Of a stretch of DNA of 64,000 nt, positions 25,086 through 43,800 are shown piece after piece. The stretch is taken from assembly GCA_039096225.1 (NCBI GenBank), contig JBBPEB010000009.1, forward strand, positions 310,001-374,000, written 5' to 3'. Source of the DNA: Blastocystis sp. Blastoise. Taxonomy: Eukaryota; Sar; Bigyra; Opalinata; Blastocystidae. A program made the translations under genes and the position numbers. The notes under the pieces are model-generated. The model saw only the letters and a list, made by a program, of their open reading frames with translations. It had not been told where the DNA came from and made no database searches. Numbering within the stretch: position 1 is the first letter of the stretch; the number at the start of each line of letters is the position of its first letter.

Positions 25086-25706
25086 ATGTTCTATTAACGA
25101 CACTATTCTACTTATAGCTGCTATTTGCACACTTAATTTGAATTATACAATCATTCAATCATTTGATTTATATTGCTATTAATAACTATATATATTATTA
25201 TTATTATTTATTTCATTTATTATTAATCTCTATTGTCTATTTAGTGAACGACAAAGATAATAAATGCTCTAATTCAGTTATTTATAAGAACACTCTCATT
25301 TATTCTGAATTATTATTGGGAAAACCATTTCTTTTCTCTTATTGTCTTTCCTCTTCGTTTATTTACTCCTTCTTTCTATTTTATTTCTTTTTATTCACAA
25401 TAGAATCCTTTTTAAATCTCTTCTTCTACTGATCTATTGCGCTATGCTTATTTTTTTAATTGATTGCAATTATTCTTTCTTTCTTTCATTGCATGTTCTT
25501 TATTTAATTTGTAATTTTTTTTTGTATAAAACAAAGGTATCATGATCTATTCTCTACATATAAAAAATCATGTTATTTAACTTTATTAGAACTTTATTTA
25601 AAAACAAAAAAAAAAAAAACCTTTTGGAATACAATTAAACTTCCACGATTACAAAACTACTTTTTTTTCTTCATGCTCAAAATATATTTTTGCTTCTTTT
25701 TAATAA
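25086..25706. other. Intergenic spacer
   Basis: T- and A-rich spacer between two plus-strand genes. Open frames at 25163-25545 are Leu/Phe/Tyr-rich composition artefacts. An A13 tract lies near 25607-25619. Nothing else recognised. Confidence 0.55.
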
Positions 25707-28700
25707 ATGTCGGCTGCTCAGAGTGATTTAGAAATTATCAATAGAAAGAAGATGCTGAAAAACATATGGGCATCTTGCTTTAGTAATCTAGTTAGTGGTT
25801 ATAATTTATGTGTCATTAACATTGTTGTCGAGATTATGAGTGATGTTTATGTATTGATATAGGATAAATATACATACTCATTTGTTATTACTAATTCTTC
25901 TTTATAGGGTAAAGACAAAATTACGGATAATGTAAAAGGTATTTTATCTGCTTCTTCTCTCATTGGATGTGTGATTGGACAACTTCTCTTTGGATTTATT
26001 GGTGATCGTCTTGGTAGAAAAGCTGGATTTGTTTTATGTGGTGTCTTAACTATATTAGGTACTGTTGGCTGGTATGTTTTATTTTATTTTTTGGAATTAT
26101 ATAAATGTATATATGTATATGATTTCTATAGTTCCTTATCATTTGATATTGGTCCAGTTGATAAGATTTATTTTGTTATTTTATGGAGAATCTTCTTAGG
26201 ATTAGGCATTGGAGGGATTTATGTGATTTCCGCGGTTATGAGTACAGAGAGTGCAAGTAAGAAGAATAAGAAGATGGTCGGAGCCATTGTCTTCTTAATA
26301 TGTGAAATTGGCTGGGTATATATATAGAGAAAATACTATTTTTTATCTCTTATTGATATATAGTTAATAGCACCTTTTTTTTCTTGGATGTTTCTTATTG
26401 CATTCCCTCAACCAGAAGCTAAAGAATGGATTTGGAGAGTTCTGTTAGGTATATATATGCTATTATTATGCTTTTTATGTTTATTATTTTATATTATAGT
26501 ATTATTATGAAGTTTTATTATTAGCAATTAATAAACCAATATATATATATATATTTACTATTTAAATAAATTAATTATTCTATATATATAAATATCTTTA
26601 TTTATTACCCTTTTTATTTCATTTTGTTCGTATTTATTCATATAACATTATTTTATATGTATTCTACTTTCTATATATTGAAATTCTATATTCATCTTTC
26701 TATTACATATAAAGCATTATATATATATACCCGTTATTTCTATATTATATTAATACTATGCTATATGTATAGCTATTGGAGTTCTGCCTTGTATTGGCAT
26801 GCTTTGTGTTCAAAGCACAGAAACCAATATAACTACTCAACAAAAGAAAAATAAAGTATATATATATACATTCTTTTTTTAATCTTATGAATTTATCTCT
26901 ATTCTTTGTAAATAGAATATATTTTCCTTTTTTTTTGAATATTTTAGTTTTTTTTCTATAGATATATTTATATTTTATATACTTTTGTATATATTATTCT
27001 CCTTCCCTATCCCTCATTTCCTCCTTTCTCTATGAATTCCCTTCAAATCTCTCTTTCATCCTCAAACCTATTTTTCATTTTTCTTTATTTATTTATTTAT
27101 TTTACCCTTATTAGGATTCTTTGTCAGTTAATATTTTCTTATTTGCATTGCGCTTTCTTTTAGTTTTTCATTAGTTTTCTTTTTCTTTTTCTTTTTTCTT
27201 TTTCTTTTTCTTTTGATTAGTTTTTTCTTGTCCTTTATATAAATATATATTAGTATATATTTATTTATTTTATTTTTTGCTGTATTATTATTTTCAATGA
27301 ATTTATTATTATTAATATATATTGTTTTTTTCTACTTATTATTTTCTTTTATAATGTTGTGTTTTCCCCTCTTCTTCATCCTCTTCTTCCTCTTTCTCCT
27401 CTTTCCTTATTATTTCTCTTATATTCTGCTATTTTAAGGCTTCTCTTTATTGTATGCTATGCTATATGTATAGGAACAAAAAGTATGTACAATTCTATCC
27501 AATAAAAAGAACTTATTAAGGCTTATTGGTACTGGAGGCACGTGGCTTATTTATGATATCAATTGTTTTGGTCAACAATTATTTGCATCTACAGTTATCG
27601 ATTACATATTTCACGCTGATTATACAGTTATACTTAGTGCTCAATCTCTTTCATTATTTAATCTTGTAGCTGTCTTAGGCGCTATTGCTGCTATTTTTGT
27701 TATTGATCACATCGGACTGAGATATACACAAATTCAAGTATATATATAGTAATAAACATTCTATTGAGTATTATTTATAATAATATAGCTATTATTTTAC
27801 TATTAATCACATTTAATTATGTTTTATTATGTATTCTATATTCATTAGACTATTCCATATATATATATATATATATATAGGGCTTTATTGTTCGTGGTAT
27901 ATTATTTTTGATTATGGCTATCTTTATTCATTCTATTAAAGAAACACCAGCTTTTCTTATTACTCTGTATATATTTATATACAATTATTTATATGTGTTT
28001 TTTATATATGAAATATTTTTATTTTTGATGTATTTAAAATATTAATCATTATATTAATTCTATTAATTTTAGTTTCTTATTAATTCTATAAATTTTATAA
28101 ATTTTATAAATTTTATAAATTTTATAAATTTTATAAATTCAATTATTCTCCTTATACTTCATCTCTAGTTATTGTTTAACCTTCTTTTTCTCGAATTTGG
28201 GTCCAGGGTCGACTACTTATCTTTTACCTGCTGCTGCATTTCCCATGGAAATACGAGCAACTATGAATGGATTCTCTGCTGCATTAGGGAAAGTTGGAGC
28301 AGCTATAGGTACTTATGGATTTAAGGCATTAGCTAGTGTTCCAAATGGTGAACAAATTGTACATATATATATATATATATAATTATATGTTATTTATCCT
28401 ATTACAAAATAATATATATTAATTATTAATAAATATTACATTTTTATTAATATACTAAAATCGATCCATTTTAATTTTCTTTAGGTTATGTATATATCTG
28501 GTTGTTTAGCTTTAATAGCTGCAATTTGTACTTATTGTTTTGTCGATCGATCTGTGGATGAAGAAATATTTGAGAAACATAAGCAGTTGAAGAAGAAAAA
28601 TAGTCCGTCTTCTGATATATATAAGAATGAGATTTCTAGTAATACTGTTTCTATATCTATTTCTGATGAATCTAAAGATGAATCTAAAGATGAATCTAAA

Positions 28701-28850
28701 GATGAATCTAAAGATGAATTGAAAGATGAATTGAAAGATGAATTGAAAGATGAATTGAAAGATGAATTGAAAGATGAATTGAAAGATGAATTGAACAAAG
28801 AGAACAATCCAATAGAAAAGAGAAATAATATAAATGATTCAATTAAATAA
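25707..28850 (+). CDS. MFS phosphate transporter, PHS (Pht1/Pho84) type
   Basis: Start MSAAQSDLEIINRKKM at 25707. It encodes a 12-span major facilitator. Family marks are LIGCVIGQLLFGFIGDRLGR (TM2-3 loop with GDRLGRK), FVILWRIFLGLGIGGIYVIS (TM4, as 'GxGxGGDYPLS' in PHS symporters), RLIGTGGTWLIYDINCFGQQ (TM7, 'LGTAGSWFLLDI') and FGPGSTTYLLPAAAFPMEIR, then KVGAAIGTYGF (TM11-12, 'FGPNATTF..P.E.FP..R' and 'GKxGAxxGxxGF'). These match H+:phosphate symporters and glycerophosphodiester relatives. The usual Asp after GIGG is replaced by Ile, so the substrate may differ. The cytosolic C-terminus carries a 12-bp tandem repeat. The longest of the introns is 26855-27473 (619 bp), strongly pyrimidine-rich. 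Confidence 0.85.
28082..28142 (+). repeat. Intronic (TTTTATAAAT)n
   Basis: About six tandem 10-bp units TTTTATAAAT inside an intron of the phosphate transporter. Confidence 0.85.
28668..28797 (+). repeat. Coding 12-bp repeat: (DESK)n then (DELK)n
   Basis: Tandem GATGAATCTAAA units followed by GATGAATTGAAA units encode DESK, then DELK, tetrapeptides in the transporter's C-terminal tail. The repeated KDEL string is internal, because the protein ends NDSIK, so it is not an ER-retention signal. Confidence 0.95.
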
Positions 28851-29096
28851 TAGAAAACATAATATTAATTATATATCAATTCATTTTCTTCATTATTCAT
28901 TGATATATATTTTTAATCCTACCTTTGTTTTTTAAATATTTCTTTTTGTATTTGGTATAGTTTCTTCATATATATATATATATTTAAAATAATGATAACA
29001 CAACAATCATAAAACAAATAAACAATAAGAACAAAATAAAAAAGCTGAAAAGAAATAAATAAAAAAAAATGAATAAAAAAAGAAGAATAAACTCTA

Positions 29097-29653
29097 TTAC
29101 ATCTCTGGTTTCCATATAGATATTTCAGAGATCGGTGAATCAGGAACAAGTTGTCTTCTCCTTGAATATGTGTGCTTCACATTGCTTTGCTGATTTATAT
29201 ATTTAAATTTATTTAAAATACGGTCACTCTCTAGATGACTTTGAATGATTGGCAACATTACTATTAAAAAAAAAGAATAAATTCATTTTATAATTCATAA
29301 AATTGATAAAAGAGAATGCAATATCTATTTATAAAAAATACCAATATTATTCCAGTAACGTGACACTTTTGAACAAGATTCTAGTGATTCATAGTCCAAG
29401 TAAGTGAAGATAGTCTGAATAATATCATTCGTTTGAAAACCATAACAATCTATATATATATGAAACTAAAAATAATGAAGGATTATATACCTTGAATAGG
29501 AAATTGTTGATCTTGTGGTTGAAGAAAGAGAAAACTTAATGAATCCTGAGAAATAGGCTCAGAAGTATTTGGTTTCCTTCGTTTCAAGTGATACTGATTG
29601 TATTGAAACTGATTTTCATCATTGGTTTCTAATTGACTTATTAGAAAGTTCAT
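29097..29653 (-). CDS. Small F-box protein
   Basis: Three short exons that join in phase. Exon 1 starts at 29653: MNFLISQLETNDENQFQYNQ, ending QDQQFPIQ. Exon 2 (about 29454-29346) contains TNDIIQTIFTYLDYESLE and SCSKVSRYWNNI, a good F-box (D-x2-x-x-IF-x-YLD-x2-SL-x-x-CS-x-VSRYW). Exon 3 (about 29261-29097) encodes MLPIIQSHLESDRILNKF and ends ISIWKPEM. The first junction is G|GTATAT with CTATATAG acceptor; the second is G|GTATTT. The protein would be about 140 residues. F-box proteins bridge substrates to SCF ubiquitin ligases, but no substrate-binding repeat (WD40, LRR, kelch) is present, so this may be an adaptor or regulatory F-box protein. It converges on the phosphate transporter. Confidence 0.7.
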
Positions 29654-30350
29654 TTTCAAATGAGATTCAAGGAAAATAACAAAATCAGAAAACTCTAGTG
29701 AAAAAATAAAGTTTAATATGAATTCTAAGGTATGTACAATAAAAAAAATTTAATTTTTTTTCTTTAATAAATAAAATTAAGATAAGAATTAATTTAGTTT
29801 GATGTATCCTTGAGTTATGAACATATAGACCACTGTCTAGTAGACTCACTATGGTAGTTGATAAGTATGTGACGAACGATGATAATTTAAAAACACTAAT
29901 TTTTCTTTATATTTATGCATAAAGAGTGAATGAAATGAGAAGCAAAATTGAGAGTTTTATGTTGCAGAATAAAAGATATAAAGACTTAATAAATAGAGAC
30001 GGTTTATTGAGGAAATGAGAATTCAGAATGATATTTGATTTCTATGATTTCTGTTACTCGATAAATACAATCAAAAAGAGGAAGGGTTTCTGTTATTCCA
30101 GTAATTTTCTATATACTGAAGAAGAAGAACATTGAATATAATAATCAAAGAAAAAACGATGATTACTGTACAGGAAGGAGTGTTTAAAGACACTATTTAG
30201 TAGAACCGCGATTATCTTTTGTTATTTGAGAGTAGAATCGTTTTTATCGTGAAATGACGGCATTATACGGTCTCAGAGAAAATTTCTCAAGGAAATGTTT
30301 TGTTATCTTTTTCTTACTATTTAATTCCATTTCAAAACATTATTACTAAA
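29654..30350. other. Divergent promoter region
   Basis: 697 bp between the F-box gene (minus) and Rab7 (plus). The final 200 bp before Rab7 is notably less AT-rich (CCGCGATTATC, GTGAAATGACGGCATTATAC), as expected of promoter sequence. No gene. Confidence 0.55.
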
Positions 30351-31457
30351 ATGTCTGCTCCTAAAAGAAAGGTTACTCTTAAGATCATCGTGTTAGGTGA
30401 TGCTAGTGTTGGTAAAACTTCTATTATTCGTCAATATGTAAATCAAAAGTTCTCTGATAAATATAAGGCTACTATTGGTGCTGATTTCTTTACTGACGAT
30501 CTTGTTATTGATGGTACTCAAGTTAGTCTCCAAATCTGGGATACTGCTGGTCAAGAAAGATTCCAATCTCTTGGTGCTGCTTTCTATAGAGGAGCTGATG
30601 CTTGTATTCTTACTTTTGATATTACTAATGCTAAGGTATATAATGATTCTTGATAATGATTAACAATTCAAATTCTATTATTAAACATTTTTATTTAATT
30701 ATTCATATATAGTTTGATATTATATAATTGTTTATATATATATATTTATATAGACTTTTAAGAATCTTAGTAAATGGCAAGATGAATTCTTAGTAGCTGC
30801 TGATCCTAAAGATCCTCTTAATTTCCCTTTCTTTATTTTCGGTAATAAAGTTGATCTTCAAGAAACAGATAGAAAAGTATATATATATATTAAATTGATT
30901 TTGTTTTTTATTATTATTTATTTGTATTATTATTATAATATATATATATTAAAAGTTACTACTGCTGAAGTTGAAGAATGGTCCAAGAGTTCTCGTGTAA
31001 CTGTACATATATATAAATCTATATTTATTTTTCTTTGTATAACCATATATTTTTATTAATATAACAATATATTTTTATTAATATAACAATATATTTTTAT
31101 TCATATAACAATATATATATTTTCATATAACCATATATATATTTTCATATATATTTAGACTATGCCTTTCTTTGAAACAAGTGCTAAAGAGAATATTAAT
31201 ATTGAATCTGCTTTCAAAGTAGTTGTTGCTGATGCTCTTAAACTTAAACAAGAAGAAGTGTATGTTATCTATTATTATATCTTTGTATTCCACATATTCA
31301 TTTATTAATTAAAAAAAATATATATAATTCTATAACTTCATCACATTAATTAGATACATTTAATTCTTATTCTTCTTTCTATAGATTTGTTCCTGAAGTT
31401 GTTAATGTCAATCTTAATAATGCTACTTCTGAACATAAGAAAGATTGTCAATGTTAA
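30351..31457 (+). CDS. Rab7-family small GTPase
   Basis: Late-endosome/lysosome trafficking GTPase. Exon 1 (30351-30635) has the P-loop GDASVGKTS, switch I with [21 protein letters not shown], and [16 protein letters not shown]. Exon 2 (30754-30876) has the Rab7-type insert [21 protein letters not shown] (NKxD). Exons 3-5 give [28 protein letters not shown] (SAK) and [12 protein letters not shown], and the protein ends CQC for double geranylgeranylation. The order and the 'YRGAD..ILTFDIT' and 'F..WQDEFL..A.P' signatures are those of Rab7. One junction is unusual: splicing AAAA|GTATAT to AAAAG|TTACT loses one base of the frame (V-T-T needs GTTACT). Either a G is missing at about 30954, or a non-AG acceptor is used. 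Other junctions are canonical. Confidence 0.93.
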
Positions 31458-31851
31458 ATTGTTCATTTCAAATATCTGTAGTTTATTATATTTAGTCTAT
31501 ATTTCATGTTTTTTTTTCGTTGTCCTTCTTTATTCATTAGTATGCACTTAGAACATTATCTTTTCTTAATATTGTCTTTTCTCAATTATTCTATTCAAAA
31601 CCTTTAGTTTCTATCTAAAACAATCACTATCTCAATTTAAATATAACACAACATTTCTTTTATTTAAAGAAACTAATAAAGTAAAAAGTAACTCCTTGAA
31701 CACATGGAAAATTCACAGTCATTTCTTATAAATAATCACGGGAAAAGGTCTAGTATTCTCGTCCCTAGTAATCTCTCGGCTTTGTGTTCATGTGGTGAAA
31801 TGAACCTGTTTTTAAGGAATTTATTTTTACTTTTTTCAAAGTATATTCGAT
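31458..31851. other. Intergenic spacer
   Basis: 394 bp between two plus-strand genes. Holds the Rab7 3' flank and the promoter of the next gene. A less AT-rich block (GTCCCTAGTAATCTCTCGGC) lies near 31770. Nothing else seen. Confidence 0.5.
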
Positions 31852-34976
<3,125 letters not shown>

Positions 34977-35341
34977 ATATAAATTACAGTTCATTCTTTT
35001 TATTAAATATATTTAATAAACATAATAGATTTATTTTACTAGTCTTACACTTGTTTTATACTATTCTGTATGTATTCACCTTTGTTACGATATTAACTTT
35101 ATGTATATATAATTTCTTTTTGATAATACTTTTTTATTGTTATTTTTTACTCTTTATTTATATATGGGATTTGATTTCTGTTAAAAAACCATGTTTTTTT
35201 TTATAATGAACTCTTATCAAATATAGTTTTGTTTTTATCTTATAATTTAGAACCAAAATAAAAAAAAAGAAAGAAAAATTATTAATTGATCGAAAAAAGA
35301 GATTAAAAAAGAAGATTTCTTCAAAACATAATATACAATTT
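34977..35341. other. Convergent 3' spacer
   Basis: 365 bp between the stops of two convergent genes (W2 protein and uridine phosphorylase). T-rich then A-rich, consistent with 3' untranslated regions. No gene. Confidence 0.55.
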
Positions 35342-37184
<1,843 letters not shown>

Positions 37185-37755
37185 TCTATTGATTGATAAG
37201 GAAAAAGAAATATGCTGAAAAAAGATCATAATAGAATTTCTTTTTTAACGACTCGTTGTGGTTTTTATTTTTCATTTATATAAAAATATGTTTTATGTTC
37301 AAACAGTATTTTCATCTAAACATTAATCCAAGAGTAATACGAATAGCATTCATATGTATATGAGTATTCTAAACGTATAATTAGTTGATCATCATGACAT
37401 CTTAGTGTCGAAATGATGCAATAATATTTTTATTATATGAGACAAACAGACTAGATTGCGAAAAGAGGGTACTGGATAATGAATACGTAAATATTCTAAC
37501 AGTTTATTGTTTATTACTGTTTGTTGAAAGTAATTTAAATATTTGAATACAATATGAATATAGCTTGAGTTATGAATATGTATGTCATTGTCTTATGTTC
37601 TTGATCTCGTATATGGATGGAATAAAACAATATTGATAAAGAATAACAACTGTATATACCTATAATACTGTAAAAAATTGTTAAACAAAACATGAATTAT
37701 TTATAAAACTATAATAAAAGACAGATTAAAATGGTATTGAGAATAATTCACATGT
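37185..37755. other. Intergenic spacer
   Basis: 571 bp between two minus-strand genes; promoter of uridine phosphorylase (a block with CGACTCGTTGTGG lies near 37,250) and 3' flank of the MFS gene. No gene. Confidence 0.5.
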
Positions 37756-40194
<2,439 letters not shown>

Positions 40195-40895
40195 TCTTGT
40201 TGACAATTTAATATAAACTAACACTCGAAATCGAAAATGAAATGTTTTCAGAAAAAAATGTGTTTTTTAAAAACCATGAAAAACATCAATTGATGTTCTT
40301 ATTGGATGCCAAAAAATACGGTTTTTCCGAAATCGAGGACAGGTTTGGGTTCTTTTTGTGTTTTACTCATCTTTTATGTCTATCTGTGCATTATTAATAT
40401 ACACATATTTTCTTTTAATCATGTGCTTACTGTTATCCGAATTTTGTAGACTTAGTATTATCTGTATATAAAGAAGATTAAGTTGCTATTTCATTTTTTA
40501 AGTCGATAATTTATACTTCATTCTGTTATACACGTAGAATAAAAGAATTTATCATTTGAAATTTTAAATTATAACGTTCCAAATATCATTTTCTTGCTAT
40601 TATATATATAAATATATATATACTTTTTTGGAAGAAATTTCATATTTTTTCCAAAATAATCACCATATATTGATATATAAATAGATTAACATAATCAATG
40701 ACTTTGTTTAATAGTATTCATGAATACAAATGTTTTTATTTACGTTATAAAAGATAAAATATAATAAACAAAACAAACAACAGACTACTAAGCTAAATTT
40801 TAAAAAGTTTAAAAAAACATAACACAACAAACTCTAAGAAAGATTCAAAAAGAACAGAAGTATTATATAATAATTTCAGTGAGATTTTTAATTCA
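40195..40895. other. Intergenic spacer
   Basis: 701 bp holding the promoter side of the MFS gene (less AT-rich block near 40,310-40,370 with TACGGTTTTTCCGAAATCG) and the 3' flank of the receptor-like gene. No gene seen. Confidence 0.5.
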
Positions 40896-43800
40896 TTAAT
40901 TTGAAGAAACAATAATATGAGTTTCATTCTTATTTACAACACCACCAACTTTCTTTCTAAGATTTGCAAGTTCTTCCCTATATAATATAATAATATATAT
41001 ATATGTTATATAATTATTCATACAAAATGAATAAATGGTAACTAATAAAATAAATTATATATATATATATACATGTTCTTTCTTAATGTATATCTCTTGA
41101 TAAGTACATATATAATAGCAATAATAGTGACTAATACACATGCTATAACTATATATATAAGTGAAGCATTTGTGCATTCACCAGTAATATCAGTCCATTC
41201 AACATTATTGTTTATTACCACACATGATCGAGATTGTGTTCCAAAGTAACCACTAGGACAAGGAATATCTATATGTGAATCTAACGGAACCATTGTAACT
41301 GTATCTAATGATGAACAATAAGCACGTATAATAGAGAAAGTAATCATAGCAGTAACTGTACCTCTTTCATTAGTACCCGAAATAGTATATATAGTTTCAC
41401 TAGTAATATTACTAGCTTTTCCAGATATAGAACCATCAGCATGAAGAAGAATACCATAAGGAAGAGCTATATGTAATAATGAATAGTATAGTATATAGAT
41501 ATTAATAGAGTATCTTGAAAGAAAGAAGAAAATATAATATTGTATATATATGTATGGGAAATATATATAATAAAGGAAGAATCATATAAATATTATATAT
41601 AAATATTATATATAAATATATAATATATAAATATATAATATATAGCTGGTTTAATAGTAAATGAAGAGATAATATTATCATAAGTAGGTTTAGAAATATT
41701 AACATATTCATATTGATTAAAAGAGGGTTGTATTTCACTATAACGTAGATGAAGAGGAGCAAGCATGTGACAATGATCTGTGTTCTCTTTCTTCAAATGA
41801 ATACCATTACAATATCTATATTTATATCCTTCATAACCTTGTCCACAAACAGTATAACTATATTCATCTTCTCCAATAGTGGGATAAGTATCTTCACCAA
41901 TACATATACTATCGGTATAACGACAATAAGTAAATGTTAATTCATGGAGAATCAGTACAGAATCTTTATCATTGGATTGGCTACTGGTTGTACGGAGACT
42001 AGAATCACTATTGAAATGAATACGAAGATAAGGGAAACCGATGACACCAAGGGGGACAGGTAATGAATAATAATTACCAGAAGTACCTTTAATTATAGTC
42101 TATATATATGTATAATGATAATAAATATAATAAATATAATAAATATAATAAATATAATAAATATAATAATAATATATATACATTATTTAAAACATTGACC
42201 CATTCATAAGAGTTCATTTCTTTTCCTTCTATATATATACTTGAAGGGTATTTTTCATCTGCAAATTGAAGATTAATAGTATTAAAGAATGATAATTGAT
42301 CATTAACAAATTGTATATCTACATAAATATCATCCGATTTTAAGAAAGAAGTTGAAGTGAATGTATTTACATCGAATAAAGCATTCAGTGTACTTTCATT
42401 GGCTAATGGAGAGGATGACACACTCGAGAAATGAGGGATCAAAGGAGAACAAGTACCATATCTATATATAATATCCATATCATAGAAATGATCTGTTTGT
42501 GTTTTATCTGGACTCTTCATATATATAGCAATAATATTATTCTTTTTCTTCAAGAAATATGTTTGAAGAGGAATAGAGAAAGTATATTTATATAAGATTC
42601 GCTTTGATTGAATATCCATATATCTATCTTCTTCTTTTGGTGTATACTCCAATATATATATACCATTAATATATATAGTACAGATACAATCAGTATATAT
42701 ATTATATTCCATCACAGAATGGGTACCAGGTTCTAATAAATCAAGCTATATAATAATAGTATTAGTAATATATATATTTAATAATAACAATAATAATAAA
42801 TATATATAATTATAATAAACATAAGCATAATAAATATAATAAATATATACAGAATATCTAAGATAAGTATGAATATTCTTTGAAACATTTCCACCTTGAA
42901 CAGTATTCCAAGATGCGTCATTGTAATCTTCACTATACCATTCAGAAAGCTCTTCATAATTGATCTTATATTCGTGGTTATTTCCAATTTCCATCGGTTT
43001 AGTAAGATCAATGGATATTTGATAAAGAGTAGTAGAACCAGGAAGTGTACGGCTATCAATAATATTCTTATATCCTTCTCGAAGTATATATCCCATAGGA
43101 TAAACAAAAGGAATCTCTTCCGTACCTATAAACTCAATTGTATATATAGATATAGGTAAACAATAAGAGAATGTTCGAGAATATAAAAAGTCATCCTCTG
43201 TTTCAGGATTATAATTCTTCTCACTATATATATGTAAGGTAAAAAAATAGATAATAATATAAACATAATATATATATAAAAGGTAAAAAAGAAAGAATAG
43301 ATAATCAATATATATGTAATAAACAATATATATATATATACTGTTCATAGGGAAGATAAAGAGGAGTAATAGAATACAGAGGGGTCTCTGTAGTTGATAT
43401 TCCATTATATATATTTATCTTATTCTTTAAATTCTTAAAAGGATATGCAAAATCTATAGACATTAATGTTTCTTTTCCGTTACAAGCAGTTATCTCAATA
43501 TCTATTTGTGTTTCGACAGTTTCTCCACTTTCTTTAGTAGCTGTAATTTTATAGGATTCACGACCTTGTTGATCTAAAGACATTCCCGTGATTATTCCTG
43601 TAGTTTTATCAAGTGAAATGCCTGTAGGAAGAGAAGGAGAAACAGTATATGTATTATATACACCTAAAGTAGAAGGTATAATCATATCTATATATAAACC
43701 AGCAATAAAAGAGTAACTAGAAGAAGGATAATTGAATGTTGGTCCTATCAAAGAAAGAGAAGAAGAATAGAACTCTAATTCATTTATTTCATAACTTGAT

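Noticed and set aside
28680-28797. KDEL ER-retention signal in the phosphate transporter
   Set aside because: The KDEL strings are internal within the tandem repeat; the protein ends NDSIK, and retention needs the C-terminal position.
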